A stretch of 15,366 nucleotides of DNA, taken from NCBI GenBank assembly GCA_030544185.1, contig JAUNRO010000029.1, positions 1 to 15,366 of the forward strand, in the 5' to 3' direction. This DNA is from Propionibacteriaceae bacterium. GTDB taxonomy: Bacteria > Actinomycetota > Actinomycetes > Propionibacteriales > Propionibacteriaceae. Under the pieces are notes generated by a model. That model saw only the letters and a list, made by a program, of their open reading frames with translations, did not search any database and had not been told where the DNA came from. Position numbers and translations under genes: made by a program. Shown here piece by piece: positions 1 to 8,725 of this stretch; position 1 is the first letter of the stretch; the number at the start of each line of letters is the position of its first letter.

Positions 1-486
1 GGCACTGGACTCCCCGCTTCCCACGTGCTCGACCCCGAGCAGTTCGCGGGCGAGGTCCCGGGCCTTGGCCGCCAACGGCGGCAGCGGCACATCGACGACC
101 ACGCCGAGCGCGGTCAGCCGCAGGTCCGCCCCGGCGGGCTCGACCAGCAGCAGCTCCCGCTGCGCGAGCCCGGACAGATCGATGCCCTGCATGATCGCCC
201 GCTCCGGGTCGTCGTCACCGTGGCGCTCGATCGTCGCCGACAGCGAGACGACCGTCCCGGAGGGGAACGTCCGGTCGCGCAGCGGCAGCGCCCGGACCTC
301 GATCCGCCCGCTCACCCTCGGCAACACGAGCATCCCGGGCATCGGGGCGAGCGCGGAGGCGTCCGAGACCCCGTCCTGCCGGGCCTCGAGGCGGATCTCG
401 CCGTGGCCGGGCCCCTGCAGGCGCAGCGTGAGCGGTTTGGCCGGCAGCGTCGCGCTGGAGCCGCCCTCAAGCACATAGGTGGGCAT
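1..486 (-). CDS. Unrecognised beta-rich protein, N-terminal part (partial)
   Basis: The ATG at 486 opens a frame of 162 codons with no stop before the left edge. The protein starts MPTYVLEGGSSATLPAK. Most of the fragment alternates short hydrophobic strands with turns (LTLRLQG, EIRLEAR, MLVLPRVSG, IEVRALPL, TVVSLSATIE, RELLLVEPAG, LRLTALGVVVDVPLP), which suggests a beta-sandwich domain of about 140 residues. A helix follows (AAKARDLARELLGVEHV) and then a Gly/Ser-rich linker, so a second domain probably lies outside the window. There is no signal peptide or membrane helix. I do not recognise the family; the pattern superficially recalls TerD-type beta domains, but the TerD signature motifs are not seen. 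It follows GAP1 by 33 nt with a good ribosome binding site, so it belongs to the same operon. Confidence 0.75.
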   Translation of the reverse strand, partial: MPTYVLEGGSSATLPAKPLTLRLQGPGHGEIRLEARQDGVSDASALAPMPGMLVLPRVSGRIEVRALPLRDRTFPSGTVVSLSATIERHGDDDPERAIMQGIDLSGLAQRELLLVEPAGADLRLTALGVVVDVPLPPLAAKARDLARELLGVEHVGSGESSA

Positions 487-493
487 GGTTCCG

Positions 494-498
494 CCTTT
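494..498 (-). promoter_or_regulatory. Ribosome binding site of the left-edge gene
   Basis: AAAGG on the minus strand lies 7 nt before the ATG at 486, within the 33-nt gap after the GAP1 stop. The spacing is ideal and supports that ATG as the start of the truncated gene. No terminator-like structure is seen in the gap, so the operon very likely continues. Confidence 0.55.
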
Positions 499-519
499 CG
501 TCGAGTTCGGGAGTCAGGC

Positions 520-3249
520 TCATCGGCGCACCCGGCCCGTTTGGGCCTGGCGCAGCCACCCCTGGAGGAAGCGTTCGGTCTGCCGCGCGGCACGATCGTC
601 GGAGTTGCCCGCCACACTGCGCAGCGCTGCCAGGATCTCCTCGGTCGAGCGGTCGCGGCTGGTGGCGCTGCGAGCGAGCCGGGCCGCCAGCACCAGCGCG
701 GTGATCGGCGGCGAGTCGGGCGCGCCGGTGTGCACCGCGTGCAGCCAGCCCGCCACCCGGTCCGCCGGTGCTCGCAGGCTGGAGCGTGGATCGGCCAGCA
801 GGAACAGCTCGGCGAGCGCCGTCGTGGGCACGTGGTGCTCATCGCACCAGGCCACGACCGCGATGGTCTCGTCGCCGGTGAATCGCTCGTCTGCCCCGGG
901 GAAGCCGGCCACCGCCGCCTGGGCCAGGCCCGCCGCCCGCTCCAGAGCGGCCGGATCGGTGATGCTGCCTGCCCGCCCGCGCGCCGCGAGCAGGCCCAGC
1001 ACGACGAGCCCGTTCACGCGACGCAGGAATTCCCGCTCGGGCTGGGCGCCCACCCGCTTCGCGGTCGCGAGTCCGTCGGCGAGACCCAGCAGGGCGTACG
1101 CCAGGGCCGGCGGCTGGGTGAGCGGGCCGCGCAGCCAGTCCGGCGCCGACAAGGCGTCCCAGCCGCGCACGAACGCCACGGCGTCCCCGGACCGCTCCAT
1201 CAGCTCACCAGCCAGGAACCCGGCGTGTGGATCGTCGAGTCCCGCCTCGGCCAATGCGGGCACACACCACTCCACGGGCATCACTTCGGACCACCGCAGG
1301 TGCAGCTGGATCAGCCGGTCCGGGCTCCAGGCCGGGGCCAGCAACCTGGCTGCCGCGGCGAGCATCGCGGGGTCGCGCTGCTGGGCGTACGCCTCGAGCG
1401 CCGCCCACACCGCGAAGAACCGGGCGTTCGGCCCCTGGTCCCCGCCGCGGACCCGGTGCCAGGCCCACTCCCCCACCAGCGCACTCACCTCGGCGTCCTC
1501 GGGCTCGGTCGACTCCGACAACCAGGCCCAGGTGGCGGCGAGCGGGTCGGGATCATCCGGCCCCGGCCCGAACGTGTCGAGCACCGCGGGCCCGAGGCGC
1601 TCCCCGGGCGGCCCGAGCTCGGCCAGTGCCACCTGCGACAGCTGGCCCCACAGCCAGTGCCGGGTTTCCCGGGCGACGCTCCGATCGACCGAGTCGACCA
1701 GCGCCGGCCCGGCGCCACGGTCGAGGAGCACCGGAATGAGCGTCTGCTGGCAGACCTGCCACAGGCGTCGCCCGAGGGCATCGTCGTGGGCGAGGCCGAG
1801 CCGCAGCGCGAGCTCGACGAAGTGCAGGCCGGCACGCGCCTCGTCCAGCATCACCGCCGGTGGGAGGTCGGCGCTGAACGGGCTGATGTGCTGACAGAGC
1901 AGCCCGGCGATCTGCACCGTCCCCGGCTCCGGCGCCGGACTGTAGTAATGCACCGACGGCAGCTTCGCCGGCCCGTGGCGGGCGAGCCACGGTTCGTCGG
2001 CCAGCGCCAGGTCGGCATAGACGCCGACCGCGACCTCCCCGGCGACCGTCGCCGGGTTGGTGTCCTGGTCGGCGCCGAGCTTGGCAACGTGGGCCCAGGC
2101 CCGGTCGAGCCGCCCGCCGACCTCGTGGCGCAGCCCGGCGACCGCCTCGGCGTACAGCCCCGGGGCCGATCGCAGCTGCGGTGGCGCCGCTTCGGCCATC
2201 ACCCGGGCCGCCTCGCGCCGCGAACCCGCGTCGGGCTGCTGGGTCAGCAACATCGCGGCCGGCCACGCGGGATCCAGCCCGGAGTCGCCGATCGTGTGGG
2301 CGATCCGGTCGAACCCGCCCACCGCGGCCACCATCGCGGCCGCATCGACGAACGCCTCCTGGATCAGCACCGACCACTCGGTGACCCGGATCTCATCACC
2401 GCGGCCGGTCCGGTGGGGCTCGCCGTCGAGGTCGCCGAGCGCGAGCTGGGTGCCGGGATCCACGACCACGATCCCGCGCTGGCGGGTGAGCGCGGGGAGA
2501 TCATCGTGGGGTACGCAGACGAGGTGCAGCTCATGCTTCACCGCCTCGGCGAGCGTGCCGGGGCGCTCGAGGGTGGAGAAATAGAACCGGCGTGCCGTGC
2601 CCGCCGACATCGCGAACGACACCGCCGCGATCCACTGGGCGGCCTCATCGACATCCTCGACGCCGACGACGACCAGGGGGCCGCCGGCCATCGCCGCGCG
2701 CACCGCGTCGGCCACGATGGCCAAGGTCTGCAGCCGCCAGCGCCGGGGCGCGAACAGCCACGAGGCGACGGTCTCCCGGTTGACCGGGCCCGGCGCCGGC
2801 GGCTGCGCATCGGTCAGGGCGGCCCGGAGGACGGCCTCGGGGCCGAAGGGGGTCAGCCAGTCCGGGCTGCGCCACCGCTCGATGGGACGCAGTTCGTCTG
2901 GTGCATCGGGGTTGCGGTCCAACACGACGTGGGCGAAGACGTTGCCGGGTCGCCCGGAGGCATCGTTGCCGGCAGGCACGTGGTGCCACAGCGCGGTCTC
3001 GGCGCCCAGTGCGCGCGCCCGGGCATGGACGAGCCGCCGCGGCAACTCCTCCAGTTCGGCCGGTGTCGGGAAGCGCGGCAGGGTGACGCCGGCGTCGAAC
3101 TGGGTTTGCACCCGTCCGCGCAACAGTTCCTGCTCGGCCCGGTCCATCGCGCCGGTGGTGTCCTTGACCTGCCAGCCCCCACCGGTGCCGTCATTGCGGT
3201 CGAACGACGAATAGGTCAGCTGGGCCCACCGATCCACCACCTCACCCAC
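520..3249 (-). CDS. GTPase-associated protein 1 (GAP1-N2 type) homologue
   Basis: A protein of 909 residues if read from the GTG at 3249, which overlaps the upstream stop by 8 nt. GTG at 3240 and 3237 are alternatives. The frame stays open upstream to 3750, but there it lies antiphase inside the FnIII gene and is spurious. The N-terminal domain starts QLTYSSFDR, then GTGGGWQVKD (21-30) and LPRFPTP, followed by WHHVPAGNDASGRPGNVFAHVVLDR (residues 88-112; W88, P92, G94, D96, G99, H107). RSPDWLTPFG comes next. I recognise this as the GAP1-N2 pattern. A middle domain at about 140-270 carries PLVVVGVEDVDEA, QWIAAVS and FYFSTLERP. The remaining 600 residues are helical and lack motifs I know. There is no P-loop, signal peptide or membrane helix. 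GAP1 proteins are encoded beside GTPases and are proposed to regulate or present them in predicted conflict systems. The catalytic role is unknown. Confidence 0.75.
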   Translation of the reverse strand: MGEVVDRWAQLTYSSFDRNDGTGGGWQVKDTTGAMDRAEQELLRGRVQTQFDAGVTLPRFPTPAELEELPRRLVHARARALGAETALWHHVPAGNDASGRPGNVFAHVVLDRNPDAPDELRPIERWRSPDWLTPFGPEAVLRAALTDAQPPAPGPVNRETVASWLFAPRRWRLQTLAIVADAVRAAMAGGPLVVVGVEDVDEAAQWIAAVSFAMSAGTARRFYFSTLERPGTLAEAVKHELHLVCVPHDDLPALTRQRGIVVVDPGTQLALGDLDGEPHRTGRGDEIRVTEWSVLIQEAFVDAAAMVAAVGGFDRIAHTIGDSGLDPAWPAAMLLTQQPDAGSRREAARVMAEAAPPQLRSAPGLYAEAVAGLRHEVGGRLDRAWAHVAKLGADQDTNPATVAGEVAVGVYADLALADEPWLARHGPAKLPSVHYYSPAPEPGTVQIAGLLCQHISPFSADLPPAVMLDEARAGLHFVELALRLGLAHDDALGRRLWQVCQQTLIPVLLDRGAGPALVDSVDRSVARETRHWLWGQLSQVALAELGPPGERLGPAVLDTFGPGPDDPDPLAATWAWLSESTEPEDAEVSALVGEWAWHRVRGGDQGPNARFFAVWAALEAYAQQRDPAMLAAAARLLAPAWSPDRLIQLHLRWSEVMPVEWCVPALAEAGLDDPHAGFLAGELMERSGDAVAFVRGWDALSAPDWLRGPLTQPPALAYALLGLADGLATAKRVGAQPEREFLRRVNGLVVLGLLAARGRAGSITDPAALERAAGLAQAAVAGFPGADERFTGDETIAVVAWCDEHHVPTTALAELFLLADPRSSLRAPADRVAGWLHAVHTGAPDSPPITALVLAARLARSATSRDRSTEEILAALRSVAGNSDDRAARQTERFLQGWLRQAQTGRVRR

Positions 3250-5980
3250 CGCCCAGATAGAGCTGAGCCACCGGTGGATCGAGCAGGGCGATGGCGCTCC
3301 GCTCGGGATCGGGGGCCATGTCGACGAAGACCCGCACCCAGCCGGTGCGGCCGGTGACATCGGCGATCCAGCCCGGCTCGGACCAGTTCGGCGACAGCGC
3401 CCATGGCCGGAACCGCGGCGACGGCTGCTGGTTGGGGTTCTGGTCGGCGAGCCAGGTGCGGATGGGTTCGCCGTCGTTGACATCCAGCGGCAACCGGTGC
3501 GGGTTGTGGACCAGGGCGAAGGTGGGCGAGACGGAGTAGTCCCGGTCGGCGCGGACAACGACGAGCAGCTGGACGGGTCCGGGCCCGTGCTGGGGACGGC
3601 GGATGCCAAGGGCATACCACAGCGTCGCCAGCCCCTTGTAGCGCACGGTCGCCGGCAGTCCGTGCACGGCGTGGCCGCCTGCGAACGAGACGGGCAGCAG
3701 GTGCAGGTCGCAGCCGACCGCGTCCAGCGGGCGCGCAAAGTGGAGACCACCCAGGCGGATGTAGGCGTCCTCGGAGATCTCCGCGATCGGCTCCGCGCCG
3801 TCGATGGCCGCCTGAGCCGGCTGACCGACCGGCGAGGCGTACACCTTGATCGCGGCCGCCCCCGCGGGCCAGTCCATCGTGAGGACCTGTTCGCTCACTC
3901 GCTCCACGATGCGGGCGTCGGTGACCATGCCGGTGCGGACCTGGGAGGTCGTGCGGCCTACCCGCACCTGGTCCTCGACGAGGGTGACGGGGGTGAAATA
4001 GGTCCGCGACCAGCCCCGCGGCCAGGGGACGTCCCGCATGCTGCAGCGACCGTCCTCGATCACGATCGGGTGGGCGAGGCGGTCATCGGGCTGCAGGCCC
4101 ATCTGGGGCAGTGCGGACTCCTCCTCGGTCTCGGCGTCCGCCCCGGCGCGGGGGCCGTCGGCGGTGCGATAGATCACGACCCGCCCCGACGGCGGCGCGG
4201 TCCAGGTCAGGTCGAACCGCGGGTGGTCCTGGTCGTCGCCGAGGGTGCAGGTGAGGTCGGTGACGGGGTGCAGCACGGCCGAGGTCGTCACCGGGACCAC
4301 GCTCGGCAGCGAGAGTTGCGGGACCCCGTCGACCTCGGCCTCCACCAGCAACTGATAGAGATAGCGCCGCCCGGACTCGGCTGCATCGTCGACGAACCCC
4401 GTGACGTTCGGGGTATCGGTGCAGATCCGATAGGTCGGGTCGCCCGTCCCGGACCCGGCGCGCTCGGCCGGGACGCGGAAGATCTGTACGCCCCGGACGT
4501 TGCCGCTGAGCATCCACTGCCCGATGACCCGGCCCTCGTCCTCGCGGATGTCGATATCGGTCGGCTTCGCGACCACCGGCAGCCGGGCGTGCAGCCGCGG
4601 CTGCTCGAACAGTGCCTCCTCGGTGGTCGCACCGGAGTTCACCCAGACCTGATAGTGGCGCACCGCCGAGGAGAACGGCCGGGGATCGACCAGCACCGGG
4701 TGGCCGGTGATCGCGATCGTCTCGGCCATGTCGGGCGACACCGGGGCGTACTCGTCATGGCACACCACGCGATAGATCGTGACCGGGGCGGTTTCCGTCG
4801 GCCCGGGCCAGCGCAGCGTGAGCGCACCATCCGCGCGGGTGCTGGCGCGCAGCGGCACCGGCTCCCCCACGGGCTGGCTGAAGTCCATCGACGCGAATCG
4901 GCTGAGCTCCTCGCTCAGCTCCAGCGGCTGTTCCCAGGTGAGGGCCTGTGGGTTCAGCGGCTGGTTGTCCGGGACCGCGGCGGGCGGACCGCCCTGGGGC
5001 GCGACCCCGGCCGGCCCGCCGGGCGAGACGGGCGAATGGAAGGGCTCCTCGTCGTCGGACAGGCCCAGCTCCGCGGCGATGCGCCCGGCCAGGGGCTTCA
5101 GCGAGGCGGGCAGGTTCGCGGCGACCTCGTCGGTGGTGCGGGCACCGGAGTTGACGATCTGGCGCACGTGCCGGTCCTTCAGGTCGTGCAGACCCTCCCG
5201 GTTGCGCCACACCAGCAGCCGCTGCATCGGATCCTCGGCTGCGACCGGCTCCGGCTCCGGGACGGGGGCCGGAGCCGGCTCCGGGGCCGGGTCGGGCACC
5301 GGGACAGGCCCGGGGGCCGGGAAAGCCGGCGGCCGGGGTTGCGGGGGCGGAGGTGGTGGAGGTGCCGGCGGGGGCACGGCCTCGGCCGCCGCACCCACAC
5401 GCTCGAATCGATCGGGCCCCGCGGCGGACGCCGCCGACGCCGGCCAGCCGGCCCCGCCCGGAGGCTCGCCCGAAGCGAGCAGCATGAGGCGTTGCCGCAG
5501 CAGGTTCCGCCGGTCCCACCACTGGCCGGCCTCGCCCTGGCGGCCGGCGGCGAAGAGTTCGCGGGCGCGGGCTTCGGCCTGCTCCATCTCCCGGGTGAGC
5601 TGGTCCATCGTCGCCGGCGCCGGGGCTTGCGCCGCCGACGGCTGGCTGGTGGCCGGTCCCTCGACCACGGTCCCCGCGGACGCAGCAGTCTGGCGCCCGG
5701 GCGGGGGCTGGTGGCCGGGAGCCGGGATCGGCGGCCCCGTCGGGGCGAGCCGCAGGGCGTCGGAGACCGGATCGGGGTGGCCCTGGTCGGACAGCCACAT
5801 GAGGTGATGCAGGACGTGCAGCCACCGGTTCACCAATGGCGTGCGCAGCCCGGGCGGCACGGCGCGCGCCATCGCGATGTGGATGAGCTCGTCGTTGGTG
5901 GGCACCAGCTCACCGTTCTTGCGCTGCACGAATGCCCACGCGAGCAGCACTTGGCGCCGGCGACCGGCTTGGTCCATCAT
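3242..5980 (-). CDS. Cytoplasmic protein with polyproline linker and about four fibronectin-III-like modules
   Basis: A 912-residue protein with no signal peptide or membrane helix. Residues 1-75 form a small helical domain rich in Trp, His and Leu (RRRQVLLAWAFVQRKNG; WLHVLHHLMWLSDQG). A linker follows, then a charged helical segment (about 125-180) and a polyproline tract (about 200-248, long PPP, PAP and PEP runs). Next comes a short helical domain (about 250-305, LLVWRNREGLHDLKD). From about 375 to 770 the same pattern recurs about four times: a strand with a central Trp (ALTLRWPGP, RVIGQWMLSG, FDLTWTAPP, VLTMDWPAG) and, about 10 residues on, V-x-I-Y-R or a variant. This is the B-C strand signature of fibronectin type III folds. 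The last 140 residues form an unassigned domain. The role is probably scaffolding or adaptor binding. The stop overlaps the proposed GAP1 start by 8 nt. Family membership beyond the FnIII-like pattern is unknown. Confidence 0.8.
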   Translation of the reverse strand: MMDQAGRRRQVLLAWAFVQRKNGELVPTNDELIHIAMARAVPPGLRTPLVNRWLHVLHHLMWLSDQGHPDPVSDALRLAPTGPPIPAPGHQPPPGRQTAASAGTVVEGPATSQPSAAQAPAPATMDQLTREMEQAEARARELFAAGRQGEAGQWWDRRNLLRQRLMLLASGEPPGGAGWPASAASAAGPDRFERVGAAAEAVPPPAPPPPPPPQPRPPAFPAPGPVPVPDPAPEPAPAPVPEPEPVAAEDPMQRLLVWRNREGLHDLKDRHVRQIVNSGARTTDEVAANLPASLKPLAGRIAAELGLSDDEEPFHSPVSPGGPAGVAPQGGPPAAVPDNQPLNPQALTWEQPLELSEELSRFASMDFSQPVGEPVPLRASTRADGALTLRWPGPTETAPVTIYRVVCHDEYAPVSPDMAETIAITGHPVLVDPRPFSSAVRHYQVWVNSGATTEEALFEQPRLHARLPVVAKPTDIDIREDEGRVIGQWMLSGNVRGVQIFRVPAERAGSGTGDPTYRICTDTPNVTGFVDDAAESGRRYLYQLLVEAEVDGVPQLSLPSVVPVTTSAVLHPVTDLTCTLGDDQDHPRFDLTWTAPPSGRVVIYRTADGPRAGADAETEEESALPQMGLQPDDRLAHPIVIEDGRCSMRDVPWPRGWSRTYFTPVTLVEDQVRVGRTTSQVRTGMVTDARIVERVSEQVLTMDWPAGAAAIKVYASPVGQPAQAAIDGAEPIAEISEDAYIRLGGLHFARPLDAVGCDLHLLPVSFAGGHAVHGLPATVRYKGLATLWYALGIRRPQHGPGPVQLLVVVRADRDYSVSPTFALVHNPHRLPLDVNDGEPIRTWLADQNPNQQPSPRFRPWALSPNWSEPGWIADVTGRTGWVRVFVDMAPDPERSAIALLDPPVAQLYLGGG
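5221..5400 (-). repeat. Polyproline and PEP/PAP low-complexity tract
   Basis: This part of the FnIII-type gene codes for about 50 residues that are mostly proline, first as uninterrupted PPP runs and then as PVP, PAP and PEP dipeptide-like repeats. It separates the N-terminal helical part from the rest of the protein. Such tracts act as stiff linkers or as ligands of proline-binding domains. They also slow ribosomes unless EF-P acts, and the repeated DNA is prone to slippage or misassembly. Confidence 0.75.
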
Positions 5981-5987
5981 CGCGGCA

Positions 5988-5994
5988 CCCCCTC
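5988..5994 (-). promoter_or_regulatory. Ribosome binding site embedded in the upstream stop
   Basis: The stop of the 910-residue protein reads TGAGGGGG on the minus strand, so the Shine-Dalgarno sequence GAGGGGG begins inside the stop codon. It lies 7 nt from the first and 10 nt from the second of two adjacent ATG codons (5980 and 5977). Either could be used. The arrangement favours re-initiation by ribosomes ending on the upstream gene. Confidence 0.6.
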
Positions 5995-8725
5995 AGAACA
6001 CCTGACCCTGGCCGGGCGCCTGCACCGGCGGCTTGCCCGCCGGGAAACCGGGCGCCGGACCGGGGGCCGGGCCACGGCCCGCGAACGGATCCGGGGGCAC
6101 AATGCTGGCGGCCGCGCCGTCGGTGTCGGGGGTGACCCGCTCCCCCAGATCGAACGTATAGTCCGGCAGCCCCGCGCCCAGCTCCACCAGCACCGCCTTG
6201 CGGTCCAGGCCATCGATGCGCTCCACCGGCCAGGTCTCCACGACCTCGTCCTTGCTCTCGAGCCGGGCCTCGCGCCCGAGCACGCCGGCGTCGAACTTCC
6301 CCCGGGTCGCACGCTGTTCACCGACACCGGCCATGAACTCGTCGGAGGACAGGGCGGCCTCGGCGTCCTCGCGCCCGGGCAGGACCACCCGGGTCACCAG
6401 TCGCGAACGATAGTCGGGCTGGGCCAGCCGCTGCATCGCGAAGAACCACAGCTGGTCCCCGGCGGCGTTGCCCACACCGCCCCGCTCGAGCTCGTCGGCC
6501 CACGCGGTCAGGGCGGACTCGCTGACCCCCGCCCGCGAGGCGAACATCCGCCGTGGATCGGCGCTCAGATCCTGCCCGCGGACGCCCAGGCGCGCGCCCG
6601 CGTCGTTGAGCGTGGCCAGCCAAGGTCCGCTGAGCCACCCGGTCTGATAGAGGTCACGACGCATGAGGGAGACCACCTCGGCCGCTGCCTCGGAGTCGAC
6701 CTCCGCCCGGCCCACGCGGGTGCTGAGCGGGAAGCCCTCGGCGATCATGCCCTTGTCGAGCCGGGCACGGCTGGTGTCGCCGAACGGCGCGTGCAGCACC
6801 ACACCGAGCACGCGCGTCCACTCCAGGAACTGGCCATAGGCCTCGGTCTGGCGATGCAGGTCGCGCAGGGCGATCCGCAGGTTTGCCTCGTTGGCCTCGG
6901 CCTGGGACAGCTCGGCGCGCCGCCGGTTGAGATCGCGGAACAGCTCCCGCTGACCCTGGGCGAACAGCACGAACGAGCCGCCGAGCCAGGCGAGCAACCC
7001 GGCACCGCCGGCGGCGAGGGCCCCCCACCAGGTCAGCAGGCTGGTCCCGACCAGGACACCGAGCACGATCGCGAGCCCGAGGAACGAGAACAGCAGCGTG
7101 CGCATCCACGCGGCGATCCGCTTCTGCCGGGCCTGGGTCTCGGCATTGGAGACATCGACCTCGTTGCCGCCGGAGACGCTCGACATCAGCTGCTGGACCT
7201 CGTTGGAGGTCTGGATCAGCTGGTTCGACAGCAGCTGGCCGGTGCGCGCCGCATAGGACCCGCCGGTGCGTTGTTGCCACGCCTCGAAGTCGCGCATGGT
7301 CGCGTCGGCGTCGCGGGCGAGCGCGGGCTGGCCGCCGACCTCGCGCAGGCGCATGACGAATGTGTGCTGGCCCAGCGGATCGGCCGCGCGGACATCGGCG
7401 ATCCCGATGGCGGCGGCGATCCGCCCGGGCACGGCGAAGGCGTCGGGCGGGCCGGGTGCACAGTCGGCGACACGGCGCAGCACCCCGCGCTCGGTGCCGA
7501 CCTGGATCGGGGTGGTGCGCGACCGCTCGCCGGCATCCATCAGCGTGAGGCCCGACTCGACGTAGTCCTCCCAGACCGCCGAGAAGTCGCCCGCGACCTC
7601 GTGGGTGCGGGTGCCGGCATCGAGCTGCTGGTCGAGCTGGGCGGAGGCCCGGCCGACCTCCCGCCAGTCCGCCGCGCCGGCCGCGAGCTGACCCTGGGCG
7701 ACGACCGCGTACGCCGACTGGTCGCCCCCGAAGACCGCCTGCTGGGTGCGGTTGGCGATGGCGGTGCTGACATCGCCGAAGACCATGGAATACCACTTCA
7801 TCGGGGCCATCGTGACCGAGGCGCCGATGAACTGGAACAGCCACTTGAGGGCCTGGCCGGCGCCGACGTTCTGGGCCTGCACGGCCGCGGGCGCGACCCG
7901 CTCGCCGCGGAAGAGCCCGGCGTGGCGGCGCAGCACCGCGTGGGCCATGTCGTTGGCGGCCATCGCGGCGTCGTCGATATAGACCGCCTGCGAGCCGTGC
8001 TGGCGTGGCAGCGGGACCCCCTCATCGAGGGACAGCAGCCCGGCCCGCACGTGCTCGGCGACGACGGTCGCGTCGAGGTTGCGATAGAACGAGCGCACGA
8101 GCCGCAGCGTCTGCCCGAACGGTGCGGGCACATCATCGAGCGGTCCGGCGTCGAGATCCCGCCACAGCCCGGCCACCCCGGCGACGCAGGCCGCGGCATC
8201 GGGGGCGATCTCGATCGGATCCGTGCTGGGCCGCAGCACGCTGTGACCCAGCCCCGGGCCCCGGGACTCCTCCGGTGCGATGACCAGGTTGTGCCAGCCC
8301 TCGCGAGCCAGGTCGGCAGCGACCGGGCCGCTGTCGGGCCTCGTCACGACCAAGCGGATCAGGTCGACGTGGCCGACGGCGGAGGTGTTGAGCACCGCCT
8401 GGTGGAGGTGGTGCTCAACCTCGCTCGGCACGCCCTCGGCCCCGGCGACGGCCGGGACGAGGACCACCAGGCGGACACGGTCGAACCGGCGCCCGGTCAG
8501 CGTTGCCTCGACGGTCGTGCCGGTGGCCCGGCCGCCCTCAACCAGCAGCGCGGGCGTCCGCCCCCGGGTCGGCCGGGCACCAGGGGCGGCACCGTCGCCG
8601 GTCCAGGCCGAGGTCTCGACCCACAGATAGGGGTGCAGCAGATCGGGGGTGGACCAGTCGGCGAGCGTCGCCCCGACGGCGGTGAGTGGCCCGGGCGGAC
8701 AGACGAGAACAACCAGTGACGCCAT
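5993..8725 (-). CDS. Unrecognised protein with two central membrane helices and coiled coil
   Basis: A 910-residue protein, starting at the ATG that overlaps the upstream stop (TGATG). I do not recognise the family. The first 540 residues are soluble-looking: alpha/beta strands near the N-terminus (SLVVLVCPPGP; VRLVVLVPAV), then a long helical region. Two hydrophobic helices follow at about 543-564 and 567-588 with a very short turn. They are flanked by positive residues on both sides (RQKRIAAWMR before, FRDLNRRR after), so both ends are predicted to be cytoplasmic. Residues about 590-640 form a charged coiled coil (ELFRDLNRRRAELSQAEANEANL). The C-terminus (from about 875) is Pro/Gly-rich with a DPF motif and ends GQGQVF. 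There is no signal peptide. Its place between the tubulin-like gene and the FnIII gene suggests a membrane hub for the cytoplasmic parts of the system; this is inference. Confidence 0.85.
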   Translation of the reverse strand: MASLVVLVCPPGPLTAVGATLADWSTPDLLHPYLWVETSAWTGDGAAPGARPTRGRTPALLVEGGRATGTTVEATLTGRRFDRVRLVVLVPAVAGAEGVPSEVEHHLHQAVLNTSAVGHVDLIRLVVTRPDSGPVAADLAREGWHNLVIAPEESRGPGLGHSVLRPSTDPIEIAPDAAACVAGVAGLWRDLDAGPLDDVPAPFGQTLRLVRSFYRNLDATVVAEHVRAGLLSLDEGVPLPRQHGSQAVYIDDAAMAANDMAHAVLRRHAGLFRGERVAPAAVQAQNVGAGQALKWLFQFIGASVTMAPMKWYSMVFGDVSTAIANRTQQAVFGGDQSAYAVVAQGQLAAGAADWREVGRASAQLDQQLDAGTRTHEVAGDFSAVWEDYVESGLTLMDAGERSRTTPIQVGTERGVLRRVADCAPGPPDAFAVPGRIAAAIGIADVRAADPLGQHTFVMRLREVGGQPALARDADATMRDFEAWQQRTGGSYAARTGQLLSNQLIQTSNEVQQLMSSVSGGNEVDVSNAETQARQKRIAAWMRTLLFSFLGLAIVLGVLVGTSLLTWWGALAAGGAGLLAWLGGSFVLFAQGQRELFRDLNRRRAELSQAEANEANLRIALRDLHRQTEAYGQFLEWTRVLGVVLHAPFGDTSRARLDKGMIAEGFPLSTRVGRAEVDSEAAAEVVSLMRRDLYQTGWLSGPWLATLNDAGARLGVRGQDLSADPRRMFASRAGVSESALTAWADELERGGVGNAAGDQLWFFAMQRLAQPDYRSRLVTRVVLPGREDAEAALSSDEFMAGVGEQRATRGKFDAGVLGREARLESKDEVVETWPVERIDGLDRKAVLVELGAGLPDYTFDLGERVTPDTDGAAASIVPPDPFAGRGPAPGPAPGFPAGKPPVQAPGQGQVF

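Noticed and set aside
520..3249. GAP1-like protein considered as a NACHT/STAND NTPase because of its length and helical C-terminus.
   Set aside because: No Walker A (GxxxxGK[ST]) or Walker B motif is present, and the N-terminal motifs fit GAP1-N2 better.
25..3357. Plus-strand open frame of 1110 codons opposite the GAP1 gene.
   Set aside because: It is antisense to a gene with recognisable family motifs, is rich in Arg, Gly, Pro, Gln and His as expected from reversed GC-rich codons, and shows no domain. GC-biased third positions suppress stops in this frame.
3250..3750. Upstream extension of the GAP1 frame by 167 codons to an ATG at 3750.
   Set aside because: The extension lies out of frame inside the FnIII-type gene and is Arg/Ser/Pro/Cys-rich. 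The family pattern begins at QLTYSSFDR, only ten residues after the GTG at 3249.
3497..8719. Plus-strand open frame of 1740 codons, the longest open frame in the window.
   Set aside because: It runs antisense across two coupled minus-strand genes and the junction between them. Its composition is the typical Arg/Gly/His/Asp-rich antisense pattern, with no coherent hydrophobic core or motif.
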